A stretch of DNA of 64,000 nucleotides. Origin: Neolentinus lepideus HHB14362 ss-1. Its lineage: Eukaryota > Basidiomycota > Agaricomycetes > Gloeophyllales > Gloeophyllaceae. The notes beneath the pieces were generated by a model. It saw nothing but the letters and a program-made list of their open reading frames with translations, did no database searches and was not told where the DNA came from. How positions within the stretch are numbered: the stretch's first letter is position 1; each line of letters starts with the position of its first letter. The stretch is from NCBI GenBank assembly GCA_001632425.1, contig KV425561.1:62001-126000 (forward strand). Reading direction: 5' to 3'. The position numbers and the translations under genes are program-made. This document shows, piece after piece, positions 36,997-49,100 of this stretch.

Positions 36997-37965
36997 ATGC
37001 AGACCCTGGCTGGCGAAGTAGAGTCTTTCAAGAGAAGCAAGCTCGCATGGCTGTTCTCTCTAATTACCAGGCGCCGGCGGGAATCCGTGAAACCAGCTCT
37101 GTCCTCACACCAAATTCCGGCCCTTCTCGACATGGAAGACATATCATTCGGCTCGCCCACACCATCCGAGTCGCCGACAACCACCGACTCGGAGCCCTCA
37201 TCTGCAACTAGCGACTCCTCCAGCGAGGTAGACAGCCTGACCGCTTGCGCGCTCCCGACCTACGTAGAAGCGGCCTACCCGTCCGCCCCGAAAACGTACA
37301 CCTTCACTCGTTGCTCACCGTTTGCTATGCTGATGGCGAGCGAGTCGAGGGTGGAGGACGCGCGGTTTGTGTACCATATCAGCGTGGGCGTGGACGTGTG
37401 GATGCCTAGCGCGGTGTGGACGTGCGTGAGGAGGGGTGGGGAGGGCGGTGCGGTGCTCGCTCAGCTTGAGTGAATATTATCATTTTACTCAGGATCCGTG
37501 ATAATCAAGTGCTGATTGCTGGCTAGGCTTGGTATCAGCGCGGAAGCAGCAGCGGTCACTTTTGGCGAAACGAGGGTGCCGCTGAAATACCTGATGACGC
37601 GAAAGACATTGTCGAGCAAGTCAGTGCTCTTATGGAGAATAGACCTTTCTGTTGCATCTCGCTCACCTGCTTCTAGGTCACGCTTCTACCATCTGAATGA
37701 CGGGTCCACAATCAGATGGACAATCCAAAAGCACCCATGGCAGGCTACCCTGGGCTCGACAACGCTAGCGACCTTCAACCCAAACGAAAGCATGTCTTCC
37801 CGAAAGCTGACTGTCCACCTCGCGGGCTTCCCGCTCTTCGACCACCTCGTAGTAGGGCTGCTGATCCTCATGCGCGAGTACCTTACGCCGCACACGGAGC
37901 TGATCGGGGGTGCGGCGGGCTTGTTCAATTACCACCCTCATGCGGAACCGAACGATCCATTATAA
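36997..37965 (+). CDS. DUF6593 domain protein
   Basis: Member of a basidiomycete family of unknown function with a tubby-like beta fold. Three exons (36997-37469, 37527-37619, 37677-37965) give 284 residues. The first 90 residues are basic and then Ser/Thr/Pro rich (SPTPSESPTTTDSEPSSATS). The domain begins with PKTYTFTRCSPFAMLMASES and VYHISVGVDVWMPSAVWTCV. It continues with VPLKYLMTRKTLSSKSRFYH, LNDGSTIRWTIQKHPWQATL, and TLATFNPNESMSSRKLTVHL, and closes with LFDHLVVGLLILMREYL. The second intron (57 bases) happens to be open in frame, so an unspliced read would also translate. No membrane segment is seen. Confidence 0.82.
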
Positions 37966-38904
37966 TTCGGGTTGAGACGATGTGTGGGTAAACCAATTGA
38001 ATGCGATGACATAATGAGGATGCTGAGAATTTGACTAGATTCGTTATATTCACTGCATTTCTTGGAACATCACAACGCGTATTATCTGTATTGCTGGCGT
38101 ATTATATCATTAGAGACACTTATATGAATACCAACAGAGTTAGGCTAGCAGCCATGACGTTCTTGCGATCCCTCATGTTGTATGGGACACCCCTCGTTCT
38201 GTAGGAGCAGGACGTGCACACGCACGCGATACGTTCGCATCTCCCTGGAGCAGCTGGCGCACGACGGTGTCACCGGACTCTGTTTAGATTAGATGCATCA
38301 GCTATTCTCAGCCCTGTGGTAATACACTCGTTATTCTGGGCAGATGTCCAATAGTAATGAGGCGATGGTTTACGTACCTTCCTCGAAGGATTCGGGTGTC
38401 AGTAGTACTCACGCTTGTGTAAGACGCACTACCGATTGGTCCTTCCTATCATATAGACGAGCCTAAAGTATGTCTGGCAGCGTGAAAAGGGCACAAACTT
38501 GTAGTTGTGAAAGCTGGCCGAGCACGAGTGCCCGAAAGGACATTATTATTTCTGCGTGCCGTGGATGGCGCCCAGTTGCGATGCTATAAAAAGCAAAACA
38601 AATGTCTCTTTCATCTAGATCGACAGTTCTCCCGCCCTTGCAATTGTTGTTAAGGCCTAAGGCGCAAGCATAGTCACTAGTCAAGGTTAGTGGAGCGATA
38701 GCCATGGCGAGGCAGGTCGCCGGTTGCCGCGGCCGGCCGATCGTTTGCACCCTGCGGTGACTAAGTCGCGTACATTCAAGTTATTCCATTCGTTTCTGTT
38801 TCTTCTGAGCTCGGACATACGAGGCCGTTCTTTTCCTCGTGACTGCGATCCACCAAATATTTATTGGGTGTTCTGTCCAACCCTCCTTTTTCCTCGTCTG
38901 CACC
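37966..38904. other. Intergenic with possible cryptic minus-strand exon
   Basis: About 940 bases. On the minus strand near 38275-38175, an open stretch SGDTVVRQLLQGDANVS lies after an acceptor-like TAAACAG. It could follow TPESFEE upstream through a GTACGT donor. The piece is too short to support a gene. The rest holds only short ORFs and the promoter of the chitin deacetylase gene. Confidence 0.35.
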
Positions 38905-40863
38905 ATGCTGGGCCGAACATTGCTCGGTTTGCTGCCGCTCTCACTTTTTTCGCTGGTCTTGGCACAAGACGGAAGCATATCGGGCCCTACTTCTAGCAGC
39001 AATGCGGCGGGATACTCCTGTGATACATCCAAATGCCAACTGCCCAACTGTAATTGTGCCAGCACAAGCCCTCCTGGCGGCTTAAACCCGGTGAGTATCT
39101 GTCTTGACTGGTAGTGAAGGGTAGTCAGTGGAAGGAGAGAAGGGTTCCGAGAGTAGAAGTGATGATGGAACCTGATCCTTCTTCTTGTCTACCTTGTCCG
39201 GGTGTCGACAGATTTTATTACCGTCCTCTCGGTAATGGTTATTGACACCATACGTAGTCCGAAGTACCCCAGTTTATCGTATTCACTGCGGACGATGCCA
39301 TACAATCGTACACACTGGATGCCGTTAATCAGTTCCTTGCACAACGCAAGAATCCCAATGGTTGCACGCCCAAAATGACCTACTTCACCTCTCTAAACTA
39401 CACAAACTATACCCTAGTAACGGATTGGTACGTTGCCGGAAACGAGATTGCTGACCACACGTACGTGCCATACCTTGACTAATACCACACAAGCCGTCTA
39501 ACTGATTATATATGTGTATTTGCGTAGTATGACCCACGTCGGCACGCCACCCGAAGACGAAATTAACGGCAACCTGATCGCCCTCAATGCCCTCGCCGGT
39601 ATACCACTTTCTGCTATCAAGGGCTTCCGAGCGCCATTCCTCAATTATAGTGTCGACACCCTCAAACTCCTCGCCCAGGCACAGTTTACCTACGACTCCT
39701 CCTCTGCCGCATCCATTCCCGTCACTGATCCAGGTACAGATGCGTTCTGGCCATACACGCTCGACAATGGTATGGCAAACGATTGTTTGAGTGTCGAGGG
39801 CAGCTGCAAGGGCCAGCCCAAGCTCCCTGGCTTCTGGGAGATCCCGATGTATGCGTTCTTTGACGACCGTGGCGTCGCTGGTCCACACTTGATGGACCCT
39901 TGGTTGGACACTGCCAACGGCGCAAGTACCGTGAATGACTCGGCTACGCTGGAGTACATGAAGAGCACGTTCACTGCTCATTATAACGGGAACCGGCAGC
40001 CGATTGGTCTTTACACGCACCCTATCCACTTGTCGACGACTTATCCGGGTGTGGATGTGTCGAACTCGACCATCAACATGATCAACGCGTTCCTCGATTG
40101 GGCGCAGGAGCAGCAGAACGTCTGGATCGTCTCGAACGAGCAGCTCCTTGACTGGGTGCAGCACGCCGTGCCTGTCTCACAGCTTGACTCTGTCAGTTCG
40201 CTCAAGTGCCAAACGCCTCAAGTTGATTCGTCTAAGAAGATCTGCAACGGCATCCCTCAGAACGAGAACGGTCTGCTGTCTCACTGTTCATTCTCGGACT
40301 TCCCCTTCTACACTTGCGTATGTCTCTGCCGCCGGGATGTGCAGGGTAAACTCTGACCTTAACCCCCTTCCTTGTAGTATGGCTGTCCGGAAGTTGAGCC
40401 CACGCCCAGCAACCCTAACCCGGCTCAACAAGTACCCGATGGTCAACAAGCGCGTTTCCGACGTAAGTCTTTTTGTGATCTTTCATCTTGATTGTTTAAC
40501 TATCATGTATATTACAGTTCCCACCAACTGTTCGACTCCCTTCTGGGACCCCATCCAAGGCCAGTGCTTGTGCACATCAGACACCTGCGCCTTCACCGAT
40601 AACTCTCGTCCCATCGGAGTACGTCCTTTCCTCGCATTGCTTTGCAGATTTTCCTATAACTCAACGCGATGTGACAGCCTAACGGTGCCAACTTGACTGG
40701 TGGAGGCACTGGTGGAAATTTCACTGGCAGCTCATCGACGCCCACCTCGTACACGCCGTTCAACTCTGCGCTCCCCACGCTTCCTCAGGGTTTCTGGCTC
40801 GCGCTTGCCTTGGCGTGCTTTGGAACTATGGTCGGCACCGTTGGCATCCTCGATCGGTTGTAG
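38905..40863 (+). CDS. Chitin deacetylase-like secreted protein (CE4 polysaccharide deacetylase)
   Basis: Cell-wall enzyme family that removes acetyl groups from chitin. The start at 38905 gives a clear signal peptide (MLGRTLLGLLPLSLFSLVLA, cleaved before QDGSIS). A Cys-rich stretch follows (CDTSKCQLPNCNC). The NodB domain opens with QFIVFTADDAIQSYTLDAVN (motif 1, here T-A-D-D), then GNEIADHTMTHVGTPPEDE (motif 2, HxxxH). It continues with IKGFRAPFLNYSVDTLKLLA (motif 3), PGFWEIPMYAFFDD, and GLYTHPIHLSTTYPG (His motif). Two Cys-rich C-terminal modules (CSFSDFPFYTCYGCPE and CSTPFWDPIQGQCLC) precede a Ser/Thr/Gly linker. The hydrophobic end ALALACFGTMVGTVGIL suggests membrane or GPI anchoring. 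Five introns are placed. Activity is likely, but the substrate could be another N-acetylated glycan. Confidence 0.92.
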
Positions 40864-42431
40864 AGTGGTGGAGTACACGGATTCCTGGATAATGGGACTA
40901 ATTTCTGAACACTAGCGTCTCGTTTAATTTTACATGGACTCTCAATTTCACTGGTATTTATCTACCGGCATTTGGCGTATATAGACCCACCTATTTCTGT
41001 TTTTACATCCCCCGTTCTCTAGGAGTTAATCACGTTGTAGTCGGCTGTTGCCTCGAAACGCTCCTCCGGAATCTTCGAAGAAAGGCTGAGGTTCAGGCTC
41101 GAGCCGTGGTTCAGACTGGGTGATCTTTCGCTGACAAGTGGACTGACTTGAAAAAGTGAGTAGGCGTTAAGCCGTCAAACCATTACAGCGTCATAGCATG
41201 TTTCTTCTGGAGGTTTGTTGTCGTGGGACCGCGAATTCAATTGGGGGGGACTCCTGCGATACCGATAGAACTACTTAAGAGCGACCAAGTCCAGCTGGTC
41301 GCTCGCGCGCGTATTCTAGCATGGGACACTGCTCGTGAGACGAAAAGGCCCTGTCCTCGAGGACGTTATTGATATCGCAGAAGGTTCCCACCAAATATTG
41401 TGGGGCTGAATGTTTCAGCTCCTGCAAACGTGCCACGACCAAAACTTGGGAATGCGGGACCGTCGAGCACAATTCTCCTCTTGACGAATACACAAAGGAA
41501 TAGCGAAGTGCCACTTCGGTGAGTCAGAAGCTCATAATGCCCTTTATGCCCCTTTATGTTCTTTACATAAACGCTGGTATCCTCGGAACACAATCTCGTC
41601 CTCTGCCACATCTTGCACAATACGACCCCTCGAAAAAACAATCCCACGAACGTATGACCAATCATCAGTCACGTGTTGCGCCGGATGCGGTACTAGAGAG
41701 TACAGATTTTTCTGTCGTGATTATCAGTAGTCCAATGTATTAGTATAGATTGCGGCTCTTGGGCAAATTAACAAAATAAGCATGATCCTACTGGAGGAAA
41801 TTATAATTCATCTAAATGGGGAGTGAAAACCAGGTCCTATCATTGAAAAGGTAGAAAGGAAAAATTCTAACAGTAAGGAATGCGAAGTGCACCGCGACTT
41901 GGGACGCACACTCAAGTCAACTGAAGCAATAATAAAACTTCGGGTCAAGCAAGAATCGAACACAAGACCTTCTGCGTTGTCCTTCTACAATCAAAGGATA
42001 AGCTTACCCACGGAATAACCATTACACTAAGAACACCGGAATAAATTGAGTTAGGTATCATATATATACGTACAATATTATAGCTTTTGTTCACCATACT
42101 GAGCTTTGTCTCTTTTTCCAGTGCTATATTTTCACTTATTCAGCTTATACAAATATAGACATTACTATTTCTTCCCCTAAATATCCCTGGCTTGAAGCAC
42201 GATAGGGTGCATTAGTGCAGTGGCACTCTGCGGTAATGCCGGACCTAGCCGTGTCTTGATGGGAGGATTGTGAAGCGCTTATATCACGTGATAAATCAAT
42301 TAGTCATCCATTCGTGGGATTGTTTTTTCGAGGGGTTGCATTGGTAGACTCCTCTGCCACGACGATAGCCTCGAAGACTCTCGCTAGACAAATCACCTCT
42401 CTGCTGTGACGACTGAAACTCCTACAAACAT
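40864..42431. other. Intergenic region with a tRNA-like remnant
   Basis: About 1.57 kb between the deacetylase stop and the F-box-like gene. The first part is the 3' region of the deacetylase. Several 70-100 codon ORFs on both strands between 41275 and 41743 overlap and look non-coding. Apart from the tRNA-like sequence, nothing was recognised. The last 300 bases are AT-rich. Confidence 0.45.
41945..42040 (-). other. tRNA-like remnant with pol III A and B boxes
   Basis: On the minus strand, TAGTGTAATGG matches the A-box consensus (TRGYNNARNNG) fully. Downstream, TGTTCGATTCT matches the B-box (GGTTCGANTCC) except for its end bases. CGCAGAAGGTC before the B-box looks like the 3' side of an anticodon stem plus variable loop. 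However, the acceptor arms (GTGTTCT and TTGACCC) do not pair, and the T stem is poor. It is best read as a decayed tRNA gene, possibly with an intron, or a tRNA-derived repeat head. It should not be counted as a working tRNA. Confidence 0.4.
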
Positions 42432-44280
42432 ATGCTCCTGATTGATTCCCCTCTGGATTCTCTCTTGCCTTCCTGCCGTGACGTCTACAGATCGAGATTG
42501 CTCAGATCAAGAATCGGAATGCATCCATGCTTGCGTGTAGACGAAATCATATGCATGATTCTAGATCACCTGCGTATCTCACGTGACATTAACGACCAAA
42601 GAACGAAGACTGGGATGGGACTGGGAGATCTCAACGCAATGGCCCGAACCTGCAAGACCTTCCAGGAGCCTGCCTTGGATGAGCTCTGGCACACGCAACT
42701 GGAGTGGGGCTTTTTAAATCTCTTTCAATGTATGCCGACAGGCTTGTTGGCGAATTAAAATCGTGCAGTCAGTTGCCGCAGTATACTGTTTTGCTCCAGT
42801 ACTGATGGTACCCTTTATCGTCCTGTAGGGTCCCCTCAGAAATGTGATACTGACAAGAGCAATATTACCAGCAGATTGGGGTCGGTTCCAGTACTACGCC
42901 TCCCGTATCGCCCAGATGCAAATTGAATACCACAACACTCATGTCCATCGTGCTTTCTGTCTCCATCCGTCGAAGCCATTCACCCATCTCCGATACCTGG
43001 AATTCTATGGCACCGGGGACTCTGCTGATGAATCAAAAAGTTATATGATTCCTCACATGCATCCCTTCCTGAATCCGGACCTAAAATTTCTCCTTCTCTC
43101 GGATATCCGATCCAGCATGGACGTCAGTCTATTCAAAGATTTCTGGGATATGCTAGTTTCCTGTGCTCCCGGCATCGAAAACCTTGAAATCACTATCTTT
43201 GAAGATGACAGGGATATTCCTGGGCCACAGCCCTTCCCAATGACACATTTCCAGGCCCTGCGTCTTGTCACTTTTGAATGTCATTATCCTCTCCAGAGGT
43301 CTGACATTGTGAATCTGGCGCATGTTCCTCACCTGCGAAACATGCAGATCAGGATCAACGAGGATAACGAATCTGCTGCTGACCCGGATAGTACTTGGCC
43401 TGTACTTCCTTTCCCCGCTCTTCGCGAAGCGGCTATCCTGGGCAACACATTGCAAAAATGTACAGAATTACTCCTCAGTATTTCTGATTCTCGGTTTGAA
43501 GTTCTAGAAATGACGTCCGAGGAGGATGGTCTTCCAGGAGAGGTCCAGTTTGCTCTTAGCACCATTCAACGAGAGTGCTGTCCACAAACTTTGATCCGCC
43601 TTTGTGTCGATGAGGGGAGGGATAACTTTGATTCTTCAGACGAAGACGATGAACGTCCACCATCTCCCCTTAGGTTCCAGGCCTTTGAGGTGTTATTCAT
43701 CTTTCCCAATATTCAGTATATGGCATTACGGCTCAGAGATGGGGTAAGGATGGATAACAGGGCCTTGGCACAAGTGGCCGAGGCCTGGCCACGGCTAGAG
43801 ACGCTTTGCCTTTCAAGTAGAGTCGGATACCGAGGTGGCTCGCCTGGCGTTGATCTGTTGGGCTTCATTACATTAGGCCAGAAGTGTCCCAAGTTATCCA
43901 ACTTGTCAATACCCGTCAATGCTGTCACTAGGACCCTAGCAGGTCAGATTCTTACGAACTATCCACTGTCATCTCTGCCACAGCAGAACACTTTGTCTTG
44001 GATCGATTTCGGCAGTTTTCCTATTGGTGCTCCAGCAATTGTTGCTAAATTTCTGTTCGCATTGTTTCCATCACTGTCTGAAGTCTTGGGAGAGACGGAA
44101 GATCATGAAGATATTTGGAAATGGCCCAATGTTGGTCGATTGTTGCATTCATTCTCGAATGCATCACAGGCCTTAGGGCCTTTCTGGCCGGCAATGAGGC
44201 ATGGTCGGGACATTCCACCTGGGGTAGAACATTTACTAGGTGAACACATCATAGGCCTGCGGGGTGTCGATTGGCAATAA
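42432..44280 (+). CDS. F-box/LRR-like protein of the Agaricomycete type
   Basis: Likely substrate adaptor of an SCF ubiquitin ligase, or a related orphan family. The N-terminal exon has RVDEIICMILDHLRISRDIN, then DLNAMARTCKTFQEPALDEL and WHTQLEWGFLNLFQCMP, matching the degenerate F-box-like start of many mushroom proteins. The possible starts are 42432 and 42519. The second part is a long 478-codon frame to 44280 with leucine-rich segments: FTHLRYLEFYGTGDSADESK, LKFLLLSDIRSSMDVSLFKD, FQALRLVTFECHYPLQRSDI, WPRLETLCLSSRVG, and CPKLSNLSIPVN. The two parts do not join cleanly. Exon 1 meets TAA at 42756-42758, and the GTATGC donor before it gives the wrong phase for the acceptor CCTGTAG at 42830. 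The gene may use another donor or be frameshifted. Confidence 0.72.
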
Positions 44281-45535
44281 TTCTACTGAGAGTAGTTGGC
44301 CATATTGTAGATAGTCACAAATATTGCAGTGATGGCACCATCAGTAGGTAGAGGATGTTTCGAGGTAAAGTCCAGTTTGAGCCAACAAAGAGATGGTGAA
44401 CTACTGCAGTATGTCCCGGTAGTGAAGGGCACGCCTTCGATACATTTTTGAATGAAACTCCCAGACCCAGAAACCCCTTGAGGGGGGACAAGTTCTACCA
44501 TATGTCAAAACTTGTTAACTACACACACAATAGCAACAGCGTCACGGTACCTCCTAGCAATATACTATATACCAGTCCCCGAGTTGCTGGTCACGTGGCA
44601 TGCACTTACAGCTACTCTGCTAGAAAGATATAACTTCATAGATTCCTATATTCTTAAGAGTCTGAGTATTACATTAAGGAGATCCAAGTCCGACACTTGT
44701 GTTCTCCACCACAGGCGAATATGAAGATATGGGGAAGTAGCTCGATCCGTGGTAGCAATCGAACTATAGCTTCTCACATCCATTGGTGTCGTGTAAGGGG
44801 AGGGCTGCAACTGGATAGAATGCTGGCCCCCCTTGGAAAATGCATTTCAGCGATGCACCTGGGATCCAACAATAGCCAAGCAGGGAAGTTCGAGTCAGCC
44901 TGGTATTCAATTTGAGGAGATAGGGTACTGGACCTAGCGTGAGGTAGTGTAGTTGCGCAACTCCCCCTCACATTATTAGGAACGTCTCCGAGAAAATTTC
45001 CCCCTCTAACTGACAGACAACTCCACCATAGCTAGTGTCGCATAGCTGCCTTGTCATTTGTCTATCTGACAGACTTCCGATGCTGAGAGTGAGGGGGGAC
45101 TCCAGGAGACTTTGCATTGGGCACTGGCGCTTCCTCAACACGATCTGGGCATTAGTAGTCGATGTTTCCCCGTTTTCCAGCTGCAGGTGCGGAAAAGCGG
45201 CTCCGAGATGCCATAAATCGCAACAAAACATCCTCCAGTGCGATGAGAGTTACCATATTCTTGACTGAGATTTTAACACTGCGCCACTAAATCTGTTCAG
45301 GTCATGGGGTAGGTGCCCCAGGTGGATACTTGCAACAACTTCTATAATACGTCGCTGAGGAGTTGGGCTTCACCTTTCTTGACCCTTTGCGAATTATGCC
45401 CTTCAAAGCATCTGAAATCTGAAGAGGACTCGCACCTTGAGAAACCAAGCCATATGCCTCATTCTGCGCCCACACATCCGTCATCGTAAGGTCAAGCGTG
45501 GCAGCGATTGACATGTCTGACATTGGTCACGGTCC
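44281..45535. other. Repeat-bearing spacer upstream of the hAT element
   Basis: About 1.25 kb with no gene. It contains copy A of the dispersed repeat (listed separately). A 73-codon minus-strand ORF at 45302-45523 ends next to the transposon; its sequence is not recognised. Confidence 0.45.
44578..45187 (+). repeat. Dispersed repeat, copy A
   Basis: This stretch matches, imperfectly and in reverse orientation, about 62655-63160. Shared landmarks include CGAGTTGCTGGTCACGTGGC (copy B: CGAGTTGCCGGCCATGTGGC), GGCTGCAACTGGATAGA, CTGGTATTCAATT, AGCGTGAGGTAG, GAGTTGTCTGTCAG-type words, and CATTGGGCACTGGCG-type words. A palindrome GTTGCGCAAC sits in the middle. Divergence of the order of 15-25% is guessed from mismatches in these landmarks. 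No coding content is seen. It is probably an old non-autonomous element. Confidence 0.75.
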
Positions 45536-45543
45536 CGTGTGGG
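45536..45543. repeat. Left 8-bp target-site duplication of the hAT element
   Basis: CGTGTGGG, directly before the left terminal inverted repeat and identical to 50099-50106. Eight bases is the length hAT transposases duplicate. Confidence 0.92.
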
Positions 45544-45557
45544 TAGTGTTGCCACGG
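45544..45557 (+). repeat. hAT left terminal inverted repeat
   Basis: TAGTGTTGCCACGG, identical to the reverse complement of the right end. Sequence after it (TTCGGTCCGGCACGGC) is similar to, but not a perfect inverse of, the right sub-terminal region. Confidence 0.9.
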
Positions 45558-46138
45558 TTCGGTCCGGCACGGCACAGCACAGTCCTGGCGGCTTTTGCCA
45601 TTTGATGGTCGGCTTCAGTTCCTAGAGCCATCACGGGTCTGGAGCCGTGGTCAGCTCGGCATAGCTGTGGTTCAGCCACAGCTCCTTGCCTGATTTGGAC
45701 AAGCAAATCTTTGCTGGCATGATGGAAGCTTGTCAGTGGGCAAGTGAGGGCTGAGGGCTCGGGTGTTTGTAGCTAAGTGAATACACATCAGGAAACACAA
45801 AGTTCTGCCATAGATGGTGCCCAATTACGGAGTGATCAGTAGTCCATGTATGTCGCCGCGTTGCATCACTGTCACACAGTGTTACACCGTGACATGTAAA
45901 CTTCAATAGCCCATAGAAGGCAGGGGGTCTATGGCTAAGGAAAACAGAGTGTATCCAAACATTTGGGTGGTAAATACCATCAATTTGAGACAAAAAATCC
46001 TTTTTGCACAACTAATTTGAGGTCACTAGAAGCAACATACCCACTCAGGGGTAAGATGGACTCGGAAACACAAGTACTTGTATTCACTATAGACTATGAG
46101 ATCTCAACAGTGGATAGACTTCATACATATGAGACAGA

Positions 46139-49100
46139 CTAAGCACCCTCCTCACGCTCCTGCGCAGCAATTTCAGCCTCTAAGTCAATGATTTCAGCTT
46201 CCTTCGACAATCCCTCCATGAAATCAAGATGCCTGCCATGCCGGATGGAGAATTTTAGCATCTGCAATACCTCCATGAGCTCCGGTGAAATTCGGCTCCG
46301 GCGATCGGTAGTTGTCTCCTTTGCAGATGAGAAGACACACTCACAGGGCACAGCGGAACCCTGGATTGGCAGGATGTCAAGTGCGAGCTTGAAGATTGTC
46401 GGGTAGCGCAATTGATTCTCCTGAAAGGTGAGTTCAGCTGGGCAAGATGGCTGAAAGGCCAACACACGCACCTGCCAATATGTTACAACACTGGTTGATG
46501 TCTGTCCATCAAGCAGATAAGCATCAACCTCCATAGTCAAGCTATGTCTCTGTGGTGTTACGGCTGGGGCAGATATTCGAAGAGTATCAAGCGCCCCGGC
46601 TAGCGAGGGATCAACAGCTGAGACTGCAGTCCGACTGTCTCGGGCTGGCAATGTGTTGTATTTCTGTAGCTACGTATGATAACCACCAGCATCAGCACAA
46701 CTATGTGGGCTTCACATACCTCACGGATAAACAAGTCCTTTGCCCAGCGGACACGATGAGGCATGAACTCACTATAGAGCGACAACTTCCAAGTTGGATT
46801 GAGAACTATTAGAACAATATGTCAATTACTGATGATTGGACTGACAATGATTGACATACTCATTGCTAATACATACGCAGGCACTACATCGCTTCAAACC
46901 CTATAAGCTTGAAGCTTGTCAATACCGGCATCTATCATAGTTGCCATGGCAGGCATCTCGATCTTCTGCGCCTCCCACACCCGTGTCATGGCCTCGAATG
47001 ATGGGATTGCATTGCATAATGTCGGGGTCTTCTCCATGGAAAGCACCTGCTGGAATGCATGCGGAACCTAAATCATGGTTCAACTGTAGTAAGCACACAA
47101 GGGACTATATCAACGTACGGACAAAATCCTTCTGTACAATTCCAGCAGCTCCCAGTCAGAGTTACTCAACTGGTATTTCCGCAACTCTTCAAACTCGTGA
47201 TGGGACATAAACCGGTTTATTGCCTAACAAATGGCACTGACTTCGAGAGCAGAGAAGTGAGATCTAAATTACTAACCTCACGGAGGAGAAGAGCACGTTC
47301 GATCATCAGCAATGTGGATGACCAGCGCGTATCAACATCACGGAGCAGTTGCAAGTCTTTGGCTCCAAGAGCCCGCTGCACCTCTGCAAAGTATTGCCGT
47401 CGAATAGAGGATCCCCGAATCTATGCCATGCTGTAAGCCAATGCGAGAATCTATAGTACATGTTACAGTCACATACTGCATGGACTAAGGAGCGTGTTGA
47501 TGCAATGGGATCCCGTGAATCAGACAGGCCATCAAATGCAACAAAGTCTTCATCATCTTCGGCTGACACCCTGGTGATGGCACTGAGAACGGCCTTGCAT
47601 GCTAGGTTGACAATATGGGGAAAACAACTAGTGGATCATGTCAGATCTGATATTCTTATAATGATTAGTCATATGACATACCGGATTCGGCGTGTAACCT
47701 TATCGAACTCAATACCTCGGCATGCGAGTTCTTGCTCCAGAGTCTCAACAAATGTGTCATTGGGTGACGCATTGTCAAGTGTGATCCAGCCGATCTAGAT
47801 AGGAAGATTAGAGCACTGACATTTGTGAATTCACAGCATCCACGTACCTTGGCAGCGACGCCAAATCTATCAAGGACCCGCAGGAAAATTTGGGCAAGTA
47901 ATTCACCCGTATGATGTCCAGGAGTATGGTGAAAGCCTACAAGGGCAGAGCGGAGGGTGAGGACATACTGGGGACCAAGCGGTGTCTGCTGAAGGTGGGC
48001 CGCGATCCAATGGGCAGTGACCGCCGTGAATGGTGCAAGGTTTGGCTTGTCGGTCCAAAGGTCCATCGTGTATGAGATCTTCCCAAGTGCTTTCTGGCAA
48101 TATAAACAATGTTAGCCATCATTCATGCGTCAGCTCACAAGACATACCTTCATCTCACTTGATAAGTCACGAATGTACTCCTCCCAGAGCTGGAATATGC
48201 AGTTACGCACTGTGGTACGATGTGGGATATCCGAATCCTGGAGTTCTTTGCAGAGTAGCAAGAATATGTTGCGCAGCTGGCGGCACTCAATAACGTTAAT
48301 TGACTACCCTATTGTCAGTAAGAATGCAGCTGCGCATAAGGAAACACACACCTGATCATCAGCGACTATGAACTCCACAATAGCATCAAGGAATGCTTCG
48401 CCAGAGAATAGTGGTCGATCAGTAGACATTGCATTGGTCATCTCATTCAGTAGGTCATGCTGATTATGACGCCTACAAAATGCTGCAACCACGTGTTGAG
48501 ACTGCTGGGCCTTGATACGAATTCCCATGCGGTCGCACGTATCAATCCACTCTTCCGGATGGAATTCGCCGAGATGCTTGCGCATACCGCTAGTCCCGGT
48601 AAGGCCTCCAAATGTAGCAACAACAACCTCAGGGTCTGCAGCATTCTCCCTCCTGTTCAGGTTACAGGACGAAAACAGTAGTGAGACAAGACAATCCTGG
48701 TAGAAATAAAATAGAGCACATACAGGCAGAAGAGGCAGTGCTGCCGACCATTCTGCTTCTCGAAGAATGTCCATATATCTCTTGCGGCGCGGTTGTTCTG
48801 GTTCCCAATCAGACCTTGTCACCGCCGATTTGCACTGCGATGCACACTATGTGGACCTGCACGGGGCGTGCGAGGGACTCTTGGTGTATGAGGTGTACCC
48901 AGAGAAGACATGTCGTGGTATGGCTGCTGGCGTGGTGTCTGTGGTGGAAGCTGGTGGACTGGATGACCACCTGGGACAGTTGGGGATGGAAAGGGCAGCT
49001 CAGAATCGGAGGGTGAGGAAGGTGGGAATACGAATTCCTCTCAAGGACTTGGGGGTCGTGGCCCTGCCAGATAACATGCAGTATGGACACTGGCGAGCCT

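Noticed and set aside
38170..38400. Possible two-exon minus-strand gene (TPESFEE joined to SGDTVVRQLLQGDANVS)
   Set aside because: Only about 45 residues with no start and no family; kept as a note in the spacer entry.
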